The position numbers and the translations under genes are program-made. The notes under the pieces were generated by a model that was not told where the DNA came from, did no database searches, and saw only the letters and a list, made by a program, of their open reading frames with translations. Below are positions 32,210 through 39,767 of a stretch of 57,529 bases of DNA, one piece after another (position 1 is the stretch's first letter; every line of letters begins with the position of its first letter). The stretch spans positions 1 through 57,529 of the forward strand of contig JAUSOD010000021.1 of the NCBI GenBank assembly GCA_030656215.1, read 5' to 3'. Origin of the DNA: Azoarcus sp. (GTDB lineage Bacteria > Pseudomonadota > Gammaproteobacteria > Burkholderiales > Rhodocyclaceae).

Positions 32210-32842
32210 TCAGGGCGTGAAGAAGCGTTCTGGAAACACGACGTCGAGTTCGGCGTCGCTCATGTCGACAATCTCGATCAGCCCACCGTTCTCATCGAAA
32301 CTCTGTACCTTCAGCGGAAATCGCGTGTCCTGCGCGAACCACACGCGGTAGCGATGCACGCCGGCAACACTGACGCCGGCCACTGCGCCGATCTCGATTA
32401 CGGTCGCGGGCCGTCCGGCCACTTTGGTGTCGGCCGGCACACTCGCGCTGCCGTGGGCAAGCAGTTCGGCCAGGTTCGCCAACAGTGTACCGACGTCGGA
32501 GTGGTCAACGCGGTGACCGCGCGGGCTGCGAATCAAGCGATTGTCGGGCGACAGGCTCAGCGCCGGCAGATGATCAGGGCCGAAGGGTAGCAGGCGCACG
32601 CGTCGCGCATGGGGATCATGGATCATCACCGTGCCGCCATGAGGGTCGACAAAGTCCATTCGAATCCATCCCGGTCTGCGCCAGGCGTAGCGGATCACCA
32701 TCCGCTCGCCGGCGGCATCGACCGTACGCAGCGTGACGCGGTAACTCTCGAGGGTGCGAAATCGGGCTGCGGCGGTGTCGAGCGGATCAGTTGCCATGAC
32801 CTCACCTGCAATCAGGACGAAGATAGGGAGCCACCTTCGCAC
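32210..32842 (-). CDS. LolA-like/DUF1571-type periplasmic protein
   Basis: This 210-residue protein has a short signal peptide (MRRWLPIFVLIAGEVMA) and a beta-rich body reminiscent of LolA/RseB-fold carriers: FRTLESYRVTLRTVD, VIRYAWRRPGWIRMDFV, GGTVMIHDPHARRVRLLP and the late strand YRVWFAQDTRFPLKVQSFDENG. In the family such half-barrels bind lipid or lipoprotein acyl chains. The exact family call is tentative since only fold-level motifs are seen. It is first in a two-gene unit with the DUF1499 gene. Confidence 0.7.
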   Translation of the reverse strand: MRRWLPIFVLIAGEVMATDPLDTAAARFRTLESYRVTLRTVDAAGERMVIRYAWRRPGWIRMDFVDPHGGTVMIHDPHARRVRLLPFGPDHLPALSLSPDNRLIRSPRGHRVDHSDVGTLLANLAELLAHGSASVPADTKVAGRPATVIEIGAVAGVSVAGVHRYRVWFAQDTRFPLKVQSFDENGGLIEIVDMSDAELDVVFPERFFTP

Positions 32843-32935
32843 GCGCTGATGGATCGAAGCGCGCTTCTTGTCGCGGTATTGATACAGCGTAGTTGATGGA
32901 CGTTCGGATGCAATGGATGTGGCGGGATCGATCTG

Positions 32936-34072
32936 TCAACCCGTCGATGCGTGTGCTCCCACCATTTCCGCCACCCGCTGCCCGATGGCCAGTGATGCGG
33001 TGAGGCCAGGGGATTCGATACCGTAGAGGTGGATCAGCCCGCTTACGCCATGCCGTGCGGGGCCGTCGATGCGAAAGTCGGCGTCGGACTGGCCGGGACC
33101 GACAATCTTCGGGCGCACGCCGGCATAGCCAGGTTGCAGGCGTTCGGCATCGAGTGCGGGCCACCAGGATCGGATGGCGGCGGCAAAGCGCTCGGCGCGA
33201 GCGGGGTCGACATGGTAATCGGGCGTATCGATCCACTCGACATCGGGGCCGAACTTGGCCTGACCGCCCAGGTCGAGGGTGAGGTGCACTCCGAGGCCGC
33301 CGGGCTCGGGAATCGGATAGATCAGGTGCGAGAATGGTGCCTTGCCCGCATAGCTGAAATACACTCCGCGCGCGAAGTAGGCCTTCGGCACCTGCGCCAC
33401 GGCCGCGCTGCGGATGGCGCCGCCAAGCGCCACCGCATCCAGCCCAGCCGCATTGATCACCCAGCGCGCGCGCAATTCCATCGGGCTCTCGCCACCGACC
33501 TGCAGCACCACGCCCCCACCGTCACCCTCGCCGTCGCCATCGGCATGGCCGCCGGTGACCGGGCTGCCGAGCGCGAGCATCGCGCCATGGCGCTCGGCAT
33601 CCCCGAGCAAGGCGAGCATCAGACCATGGCTGTCGACGATGCCGGTGGACGGCGACAGCAGCGCGGCATGGGCGTCGAGTGCGGGTTCGAGCGCGGCAAG
33701 CTCGTCGCGTCCGAGCAGGCACAGGTCGGTAACACCATTTTGCTGCGCGCGATTGGCGATGGCCTGCAGCGCGTCAAGCTGGGCGGCACGGCTGGCAACC
33801 AGCAGTTTGCCGCAGCGCGCATGGGCCACACCGCGCTCGCTGCAGTAGGCATACAACTGCTGCCGACCGTCGACGCACAGGCGGGCCTTCAGCGAGCCGG
33901 GCGGGTAGTAGAGGCCGGCATGGATCACCTCGCTGTTGCGCGCGCTGATCCCGCTGCCGAAGCAGGCCTCGCGCTCGACGATCAGGACTTCGCGCCCCGC
34001 CTCGGCAAGCGCCCTTGCACAGGCGAGGCCGATAACGCCCGCGCCGATCACCACGACATCCACGTTATCCAT
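32936..34072 (-). CDS. FAD-dependent oxidoreductase, L-2-hydroxyglutarate oxidase (LhgO) type
   Basis: This 378-residue DAO-family flavoenzyme has the N-terminal dinucleotide site [20 protein letters not shown], then [25 protein letters not shown], which is characteristic of the L-2-hydroxyglutarate dehydrogenase/oxidase group, and a C-terminal [17 protein letters not shown]. The likely reaction is oxidation of L-2-hydroxyglutarate or a related 2-hydroxyacid with electrons to the quinone pool. A Gly/Asp-rich insert ([13 protein letters not shown]) interrupts the middle. The ATG at 34072 is set by AGGAAGGAAAG upstream and the immediate FAD motif. It is divergent from the TAXI-TRAP operon across a 333-bp shared region, which may link it to the transported substrate. 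Confidence 0.82.
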   Translation of the reverse strand: MDNVDVVVIGAGVIGLACARALAEAGREVLIVEREACFGSGISARNSEVIHAGLYYPPGSLKARLCVDGRQQLYAYCSERGVAHARCGKLLVASRAAQLDALQAIANRAQQNGVTDLCLLGRDELAALEPALDAHAALLSPSTGIVDSHGLMLALLGDAERHGAMLALGSPVTGGHADGDGEGDGGGVVLQVGGESPMELRARWVINAAGLDAVALGGAIRSAAVAQVPKAYFARGVYFSYAGKAPFSHLIYPIPEPGGLGVHLTLDLGGQAKFGPDVEWIDTPDYHVDPARAERFAAAIRSWWPALDAERLQPGYAGVRPKIVGPGQSDADFRIDGPARHGVSGLIHLYGIESPGLTASLAIGQRVAEMVGAHASTG

Positions 34073-34331
34073 GCGGCTTTCCTTCCTCGGTCTGGCGGAC
34101 TCGGCGATCCGGAACCGGGGTTGTAGCAGAGCCGGAAAGCGACGGAAAGCCCTCCTTGCGCGGCGCTCGCCGATCTTGCCTGGAATGTTGCGTTGCAGTG
34201 TGCGAATCATCCGACCGGCCGGCACGGTCGATTCCGGACTTCCGCCAGCGGCGTGCGCTCGCGACACCGAGGTCTTCATTAACATCAATATAAAACAACG
34301 ACTTAAACATATCCGCTTGCGCCATCCGGGC

Positions 34332-34347
34332 TGGCATTGGGCTTGCT
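34332..34347 (+). promoter_or_regulatory. Sigma-54 promoter of the TAXI-TRAP operon
   Basis: TGGCATTGGGCTTGCT fits the -24/-12 consensus TGGCAC-N5-TTGCW with one change, and lies 58 bp before the binding-protein start. The operon's own DctD-type regulator is a sigma-54 activator. A dyad CGACCG-N7-CGGTCG (34212-34230), about 110 bp upstream, is a candidate activator site. The rest of the 333-bp divergent gap (34073-34405) is relatively AT-rich near 34270-34310 and shows no gene. Confidence 0.8.
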
Positions 34348-34405
34348 AAGAAACAAAGCCAGCTTATGGCCGCATCACCCACACTAATTAAAGAGGAGAC
34401 TTCCG

Positions 34406-35356
34406 ATGAAATCCCTGATCCGCAAATGCGCTGTCGGCGGCATGGTCCTGGCACTGAGCACGGCAGCGTCGGCGACGACTTTCGTCAATGTACTGACCGG
34501 CGGCACCAGCGGGGTCTACTACCCGCTCGGCGTGACCCTGTCGCAGATCTATGGCGAGAAGATTCCCGACAGCAAGGTTCAGGTCCAGGCGACCAAGGCC
34601 TCTGCCGAAAACCTCAACCTGCTGCAGGCGGGGCGCGGCGAGATCGGCTTCTCGCTCGGCGACTCAGTGTCCGATGCGTGGAAGGGCAATGCCGAAGCGG
34701 GCTTTACCAAGCCGCTCGACAAGTTGCGTGCCATCGCTTCGGTGTACCCCAACTACATCCAGATCGTTGCCTTGTCCGACGCCAACATCAAGACCCTGGC
34801 CGACCTCAAGGGCAAGCGCATTTCCGTCGGCGCACCGCGCTCGGGCACCGAACTCAACGCACGCGCCATCCTGAAGGCGGCGGGCCTGTCCTACAGCGAC
34901 TTCGCCAAGGTCGAGTACCTGCCCTTCGGCGAGTCGGTCGAACTGATGAAGAACCGCCAGATCGACGTCACCCTGCAGTCGGCTGGCCTTGGCGTTGCCG
35001 CGCTACGCGACCTGTCGGCTGCGGTGAAGGTGAACTTCGTGCCGGTGCCGGCGGACGTGGTCAGCAAGGTGGGCGATGCCGCCTATCAGCCGTCGGTCGT
35101 GCCGGCCAACACCTACGAGGGGCAGACCGCCGATGTGCCGACCGTGGCGATCAACAACCTGCTGGTGACCCACGAGAAAGTCTCGGACGAGGTGGCCTAT
35201 GAAATGACCAAGGGCATCTTCGAGAACCTCGAGCGCCTCGGCAACTCGCACTCGGCGGCACGCCAGATCAAGCTCGAAACCGCGGCCAAGGATCTGCCGA
35301 TTCCGCTGCATCCCGGTGCCGAGATGTACTACCGCGAAAAAGGCCTGATCAAGTAA
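34406..35356 (+). CDS. TAXI-family TRAP transporter solute-binding protein
   Basis: This 316-residue periplasmic protein has a signal peptide (MKSLIRKCAVGGMVLALSTA, cleaved after ASA) and TAXI-family motifs: VLTGGTSGVYYPLGVTLSQ near the N-terminus, QATKASAENLNLLQAG, GKRISVGAPRSGTELNARAIL and VPTVAINNLLVTHEKV. TAXI proteins capture small carboxylates such as glutamate or 2-oxoglutarate and hand them to a fused TRAP permease, which follows here. AAGAGGAG precedes the ATG. A stem-loop after the stop would let this protein be made in excess over the permease. Confidence 0.95.
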   Translation: MKSLIRKCAVGGMVLALSTAASATTFVNVLTGGTSGVYYPLGVTLSQIYGEKIPDSKVQVQATKASAENLNLLQAGRGEIGFSLGDSVSDAWKGNAEAGFTKPLDKLRAIASVYPNYIQIVALSDANIKTLADLKGKRISVGAPRSGTELNARAILKAAGLSYSDFAKVEYLPFGESVELMKNRQIDVTLQSAGLGVAALRDLSAAVKVNFVPVPADVVSKVGDAAYQPSVVPANTYEGQTADVPTVAINNLLVTHEKVSDEVAYEMTKGIFENLERLGNSHSAARQIKLETAAKDLPIPLHPGAEMYYREKGLIK

Positions 35357-35368
35357 GGGACACGCTGC

Positions 35369-35393
35369 GGGGGTGGAGCGCGACTCCGCCCCC
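35369..35393 (+). terminator. Intercistronic stem-loop between TRAP binding protein and permease
   Basis: GGGGGTGGAG (35369-35378) pairs with CTCCGCCCCC (35384-35393), ten pairs including one G-U, around a 5-base loop. No U-run follows, so partial termination or 3'-end protection of the upstream message is more likely than a full stop. A second hairpin, GGCGC-TT-GCGCC, follows at 35404-35415. Confidence 0.55.
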
Positions 35394-35455
35394 CTCGCCT
35401 CCTGGCGCTTGCGCCGGTACCGGCACCCTCCTGCCCTTCCTGATCCGGAGTCATC

Positions 35456-37489
35456 ATGATTCAAGCTGCCGATTCGCCCGCCGTCGATGCGGGCAAGCGG
35501 ATGCTGCGCGTCGTCTTTTTCAGCGCCATCCTGTTTTCCGTGTTCCAGCTCGTCTCCTCGGCTTTCAGCCCGCTGTCGAGTACCGTCGTCCGTGCCCTGC
35601 ACGTCGGCTTCCTGTTACTGCTGACCTTTCTGCTCTACCCGGTACGCGGCGGGCAAGGCACCACCAGCATTGTCACCAAGCTGGTCGGCTTCGGTGCGCT
35701 GGCGCTGGCGACCTATCACTGGATCTACGAAGCCGATCTGGTGGCCCGCGCGGGTGAGCTGACCGACGCCGACATGGCCGTGGGCGTGGTGACCATCGCG
35801 CTGGTGTTCGAGGCTGCGCGGCGCGTCATGGGGCCGGCGCTGCCACTGATCTGCCTTGCCTTTCTCGGTTACGCCCTGTTCGGCGAACATTTGCCGGGGG
35901 TGCTGGCACACCGCGGCTACGGACTCGACCAGGTCGTCGGCCAGCTCGCCTTTGGCACCGAGGGCATCTACGGCACGCCGACCTATGTGTCGTCGAGCTA
36001 CATCTTCCTGTTCATCCTGTTCGGCGCCTTCCTCGAACAGGCGGGCATGATCACGCTGTTTACCGATTTCGCCCTCGGCACCGTCGGCCACACCAAGGGC
36101 GGTCCGGCCAAGGTGTCGGTCGTGTCCTCCGGCCTGATGGGCACGATCAACGGTTCGGGCGTGGCCAACGTGGTCACCACCGGCCAGTTCACCATCCCGC
36201 TGATGAAGAAGTTCGGCTACACACCCGCCTTTGCTGGCGCGGTGGAGGCGACCAGTTCGATGGGTGGGCAGATCATGCCGCCAGTGATGGGGGCGGTGGC
36301 CTTCATCATGGCCGAGACGATCAACGTGCCCTATGTCGAGATCGCCAAGGCGGCGGCGATTCCGGCGATGCTGTATTTCTTCACCGTGTTCTGGATGGTG
36401 CACCTCGAAGCCGGACGCGCCGGCCTGAAGGGCCTGCCCAAGGAGGAATGCCCCGACCCCTGGGCGGCGGTGCGCAAACGCTGGTATCTGCTGCTGCCGC
36501 TGATCGGCCTGGTCTATCTGCTGTTCGCCGGCTTCACCCCGATGTTCGCCGGCATGTTCGGCCTGGCCCTGACCGTGGTGCTGATCTTTGGCGCCTCGCT
36601 CGCACGGCACCTGAACGGCACCTCGCTGCGCCTGATCTTCTGGATCGCACTCGGGCTTGCGTGCTCGGCCTTTGCCAAATTCGGCATCGTGTCGGTGGTG
36701 GCAGTGATCGCGGTGCTGGCCGTGTTGCTGGCGGTACGCCGCGACGGCCGCGAGACGCTCAAGGTGGCGGTAACAGCGCTGGTCGAAGGCGCGATGCACG
36801 CGATGCCGGTCGGTATTGCCTGCGCGCTGGTCGGGGTGATCATCGGCTCGCTGACCCTGACCGGCGGCGCCACGACCTTTGCCGGCTACATCATCCAGAT
36901 CGGCGACAGCAGTCTGTTCCTGTCGCTGGTGCTGACGATGCTGACCTGCCTGGTGCTGGGCATGGGTATCCCGACCATTCCCAACTACATCATCACCAGC
37001 TCGATCGCCGCACCGGCCCTGCTCGAGCTGGGTGTGCCGCTGATCGTGTCGCACATGTTCGTGTTCTATTTCGGCATCATGGCCGACCTGACGCCGCCGG
37101 TGGCGCTGGCCGCCTTTGCCGCAGCCCCGATCGCCAAGGAAAGCGGGCTGAAGATCGGCGTACGCGCGGTGCAGATCGCGATCGCCGGATTCGTCGTGCC
37201 CTACATGGCGGTGTACGCGCCCGAGCTGATGCTGCAGGGCGACAAGGGCCTGGACGCGACGGTGTACGTGGTATTCAAGGCGCTGCTGGCGGTCACCTTG
37301 TGGGGCACCGCGGTGGTGGGCTACTTCCGCTCGCCGATGAACCCGCTCGAACGGTTGCTGGCCTTCGTCGCCGCCTCTTGCTTGGTGGTGGCGATGCCGA
37401 TCACCGACGAGATCGGCTTTGGCCTCGCATCGGTCGTGCTCGGTTGGCACATCTGGCGCTCGCGCAGCGCCCAGGCGCTGACGGTCTAA
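35456..37489 (+). CDS. Fused TRAP transporter permease (DctQ-DctM, TAXI type)
   Basis: This 677-residue inner-membrane protein joins the small DctQ-like part (about 1-110; membrane spans around LRVVFFSAILFSVFQLV and VGFLLLLTFLLYP) to the large DctM-like part. TRAP permease motifs include SSGLMGTINGSGVANVVTTG, ATSSMGGQIMPPVMGAVAFIMAE, LVLGMGIPTIPNYIITSS and FGIMADLTPPVALAAFAAA. It imports the substrate bound by the TAXI protein using a sodium or proton gradient. About 16 hydrophobic segments are visible. DUF1850 and DctBD genes follow directly, so transport and sensing are one unit. Confidence 0.95.
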   Translation: MIQAADSPAVDAGKRMLRVVFFSAILFSVFQLVSSAFSPLSSTVVRALHVGFLLLLTFLLYPVRGGQGTTSIVTKLVGFGALALATYHWIYEADLVARAGELTDADMAVGVVTIALVFEAARRVMGPALPLICLAFLGYALFGEHLPGVLAHRGYGLDQVVGQLAFGTEGIYGTPTYVSSSYIFLFILFGAFLEQAGMITLFTDFALGTVGHTKGGPAKVSVVSSGLMGTINGSGVANVVTTGQFTIPLMKKFGYTPAFAGAVEATSSMGGQIMPPVMGAVAFIMAETINVPYVEIAKAAAIPAMLYFFTVFWMVHLEAGRAGLKGLPKEECPDPWAAVRKRWYLLLPLIGLVYLLFAGFTPMFAGMFGLALTVVLIFGASLARHLNGTSLRLIFWIALGLACSAFAKFGIVSVVAVIAVLAVLLAVRRDGRETLKVAVTALVEGAMHAMPVGIACALVGVIIGSLTLTGGATTFAGYIIQIGDSSLFLSLVLTMLTCLVLGMGIPTIPNYIITSSIAAPALLELGVPLIVSHMFVFYFGIMADLTPPVALAAFAAAPIAKESGLKIGVRAVQIAIAGFVVPYMAVYAPELMLQGDKGLDATVYVVFKALLAVTLWGTAVVGYFRSPMNPLERLLAFVAASCLVVAMPITDEIGFGLASVVLGWHIWRSRSAQALTV

Positions 37490-37492
37490 CCG

Positions 37493-37879
37493 ATGGCGAT
37501 CTGCCTGAGCACCGCCGCCGCCACCGTGGCGGTGGCGGTACATGCCTTCACCCTGGGGTGGACGCACTCGATCGAGAAAGTGCGCTGGGAGGAGGACTGG
37601 CGGGTCGCCGACGGGCAGCTCGTGCTCGAGGCCGTGCGGGTGCGCGGCCACGGCGCCGGCATGGAGCCGGCGCAGGGCGCCATCTTGCGCGATGGCACCT
37701 GGGAGTGGCACCCTCGCACGGTGCATACCGAACTGCGACTGACCCGATCCGAACACACCGCCGACTACGACTGGTGCGCGCCCGATCGGGCGTGCGTGCC
37801 GATGTCATCCATCCTGCCGTCCGATGGCGGGGTAAGCCGTGTCGCGCCCTGCGCGGACGCGCCGAGCCTGCAACGTTGA
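37493..37879 (+). CDS. DUF1850 domain protein of the TRAP operon
   Basis: This 128-residue protein has an N-terminal hydrophobic segment (CLSTAAATVAVAVHAFTLGW) and the DUF1850 core: FTLGWTHSIEKVRWEEDWRV, then GHGAGMEPAQGA and DGTWEWHP. DUF1850 genes commonly accompany TAXI-type TRAP transporters, but their role is not known; the position suggests a periplasmic accessory to transport. It begins 3 bp after the permease stop and ends 4 bp before the sensor kinase start. Confidence 0.85.
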   Translation: MAICLSTAAATVAVAVHAFTLGWTHSIEKVRWEEDWRVADGQLVLEAVRVRGHGAGMEPAQGAILRDGTWEWHPRTVHTELRLTRSEHTADYDWCAPDRACVPMSSILPSDGGVSRVAPCADAPSLQR

Positions 37880-37883
37880 GCCG

Positions 37884-39767
37884 ATGCTGATGCAGGCATC
37901 GCCAGCGCCAACACCCATGCCCCGGGCCAGCCGCATGCAGCGCGTCGTGGTGGCGCTGCTCTTGCTCCTGCCGCTGTTCTGGGCGGCACATTCCTATCGG
38001 TTCAAGACCGAGCTCGACACCATCGCCCAACATGCCGGCCAGCGGCTGGCCTTGCTGTCGGCCAGCCTGGATGCCGAACTGCTGCGTTTCGAAAGCCTGC
38101 CGGCGGTGCTGGCGCAGCACCCGCAGCTGCGAGCCATGCTTACCAGCCCGAACGACGCCGAATCGGTCGAGCGCACGAATCGCCTGCTCGAAGCGGTGAA
38201 TGACCGCACCGGCGCCGCAATGCTTTACCTGATCGCCCCCGGCGGCAATACGCTGGCGGCCAGCAACTGGCGGCGACCGGATTCCTTCGTCGGCGAGAAC
38301 TACGCCTTCCGCCCCTATTTCCAGCAAGCCCTCGATGGCGGCGTCGGCCAATTCTTCGCGGTGGGAGCGACGACCCGGGTGCCGGGCTTCTTCATCGCCC
38401 ATCCGGTTCGCGACCAGGATCGCGTCGTCGGCGTGATCGCGGTCAAGATCGAGCTCGATCAGCTCGAGAACACCTGGGCAGAGGGCGGCGAATCGGTGAT
38501 GGTGATCGACCGCCATGGCGTCGTTGCGCTGTCCTCGGTCGGGGCCTGGCGCTTCTCCACACTGGCGCCGCTGGCGGACGCCTCGCGGCAGTACCTAGAG
38601 CAGACCCGGCAGTACTACACCGCCGCCTTGGCCCCGCTGGCGCTCAACTGGCTCGACGCCCGCCGCATCGCGCTGAACGGGAAGGAATACCTGGTCGTGC
38701 GCCGGCCGGTGCCATGGGCCGACTGGGACATGCTGATGCTGCAGGACACCACACCTGCATGGCGGGCGGCATGGAGCACGGTCGCTGCCGTGGCGCTGGT
38801 GTTGTGCGTGCTGCTGGTTGCCGCGCTTTACTGGCGCTTGCGTGCGCGCCGGCTGAGGGAGCGCCTTGCGGCCCAGGGTGCGCTCGAGCGCACGGTGGCC
38901 GAGCGCACCGCCGACCTGGCGCAGAGCAACGCCCGGCTGACCCGCGAGATTGCAGAACGGGTCAGCACCGAACACAAGCTGCGCAGCGCCCAACGTGCCC
39001 TGATCGAAGCCGACCGCCTCGCCGCGCTCGGGCAGATGGCCGCCGGGGTGGCACACGAGCTGAACCAGCCGCTGGCGGCGCTGCGAACCTTTGCCGGTAA
39101 CGGACTCGTTCTGCTCGAGCGCAACAAGGCCGATGCGCTGCGCGACAACCTGCAGCAGATGATCGGCCTGGTCGAGCGCATGGCGCGACTGACCTCGCAA
39201 CTCAAAGTGTTTGCCTCGCGCCAGCAGACCGGTGGCGGCCAGGCGTCAGCGAAAGCGGCGATCCAGGTCGTCGCCGGCTGGTTGCGCGAGCGCTTGGACA
39301 AGGCTGCGATCAAGCTCGAACTCAGCGGCGAGGACCGGTACTTCCCGCTGCAGCCTCAGGCGCTCGAACAGGTGCTGTCGAACCTGATCGGCAATGCGGT
39401 GGATGCGCTCGACGGGCGCGCAGACGGCGTGATCGTCGTGCGCAGCGGCGAAAGTGAGGGCCGAATCTGGCTCGAGGTGGCGGACAATGGTCCGGGAATC
39501 GATCCGGCGGTGCGCGATCGCATCCTGCAGCCCTTCTTTTCCACCAAGCCGCTTGGCCAGGGACTGGGGCTCGGACTCCCCATCGTCAGCGACCTGGTCG
39601 AGGGCTCGGGCGGCAGGCTGGAGCTCAGGCCGCGCGAGGGGGGAGGAACAGTGATGCAGGTATCCTGGGTGGCAGGGGCTGCGCGACGTGCGGAGGAAGC
39701 GGAAGACGGCGAGAAAGAGAAAGTGAAAAAGGACAGGGACAAGGACTGGGACAAGGACGAACGATGA
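37884..39767 (+). CDS. dctB: DctB-type sensor histidine kinase for C4/C5-dicarboxylate transport
   Basis: This 627-residue kinase has a membrane span (VVVALLLLLPLFWAAHSY, about 19-36), a periplasmic double-Cache-like sensor (about 40-290; FRPYFQQALDGGVGQFFAVG is typical of DctB), a second span (VAAVALVLCVLLVAALYW), a coiled linker, HisKA with H391 (GVAHELNQPLAAL) and HATPase (NLIGNAVDAL, DNGPGID, GQGLGLGLPIV). ATG at 37884 is used because an upstream GTG would overlap the DUF1850 gene by 41 bp. The last ~25 residues are a charged tail (EKEKVKKDRDKDWDKDER) absent from the family core. It pairs with the DctD gene by ATGA overlap and should report substrate outside the cell. Confidence 0.93.
   Translation: MLMQASPAPTPMPRASRMQRVVVALLLLLPLFWAAHSYRFKTELDTIAQHAGQRLALLSASLDAELLRFESLPAVLAQHPQLRAMLTSPNDAESVERTNRLLEAVNDRTGAAMLYLIAPGGNTLAASNWRRPDSFVGENYAFRPYFQQALDGGVGQFFAVGATTRVPGFFIAHPVRDQDRVVGVIAVKIELDQLENTWAEGGESVMVIDRHGVVALSSVGAWRFSTLAPLADASRQYLEQTRQYYTAALAPLALNWLDARRIALNGKEYLVVRRPVPWADWDMLMLQDTTPAWRAAWSTVAAVALVLCVLLVAALYWRLRARRLRERLAAQGALERTVAERTADLAQSNARLTREIAERVSTEHKLRSAQRALIEADRLAALGQMAAGVAHELNQPLAALRTFAGNGLVLLERNKADALRDNLQQMIGLVERMARLTSQLKVFASRQQTGGGQASAKAAIQVVAGWLRERLDKAAIKLELSGEDRYFPLQPQALEQVLSNLIGNAVDALDGRADGVIVVRSGESEGRIWLEVADNGPGIDPAVRDRILQPFFSTKPLGQGLGLGLPIVSDLVEGSGGRLELRPREGGGTVMQVSWVAGAARRAEEAEDGEKEKVKKDRDKDWDKDER

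Noticed and set aside
35615-37756. 713-codon frame antisense to the TRAP permease
   Set aside because: Same GC-driven shadow effect; the translation is rich in His/Gln/Arg and has no hydrophobic or domain pattern.
37839-37883. GTG start for the DctB kinase
   Set aside because: It would overlap the DUF1850 coding end by 41 bp and adds a non-conserved Arg-rich start; ATG at 37884 directly follows the previous stop.
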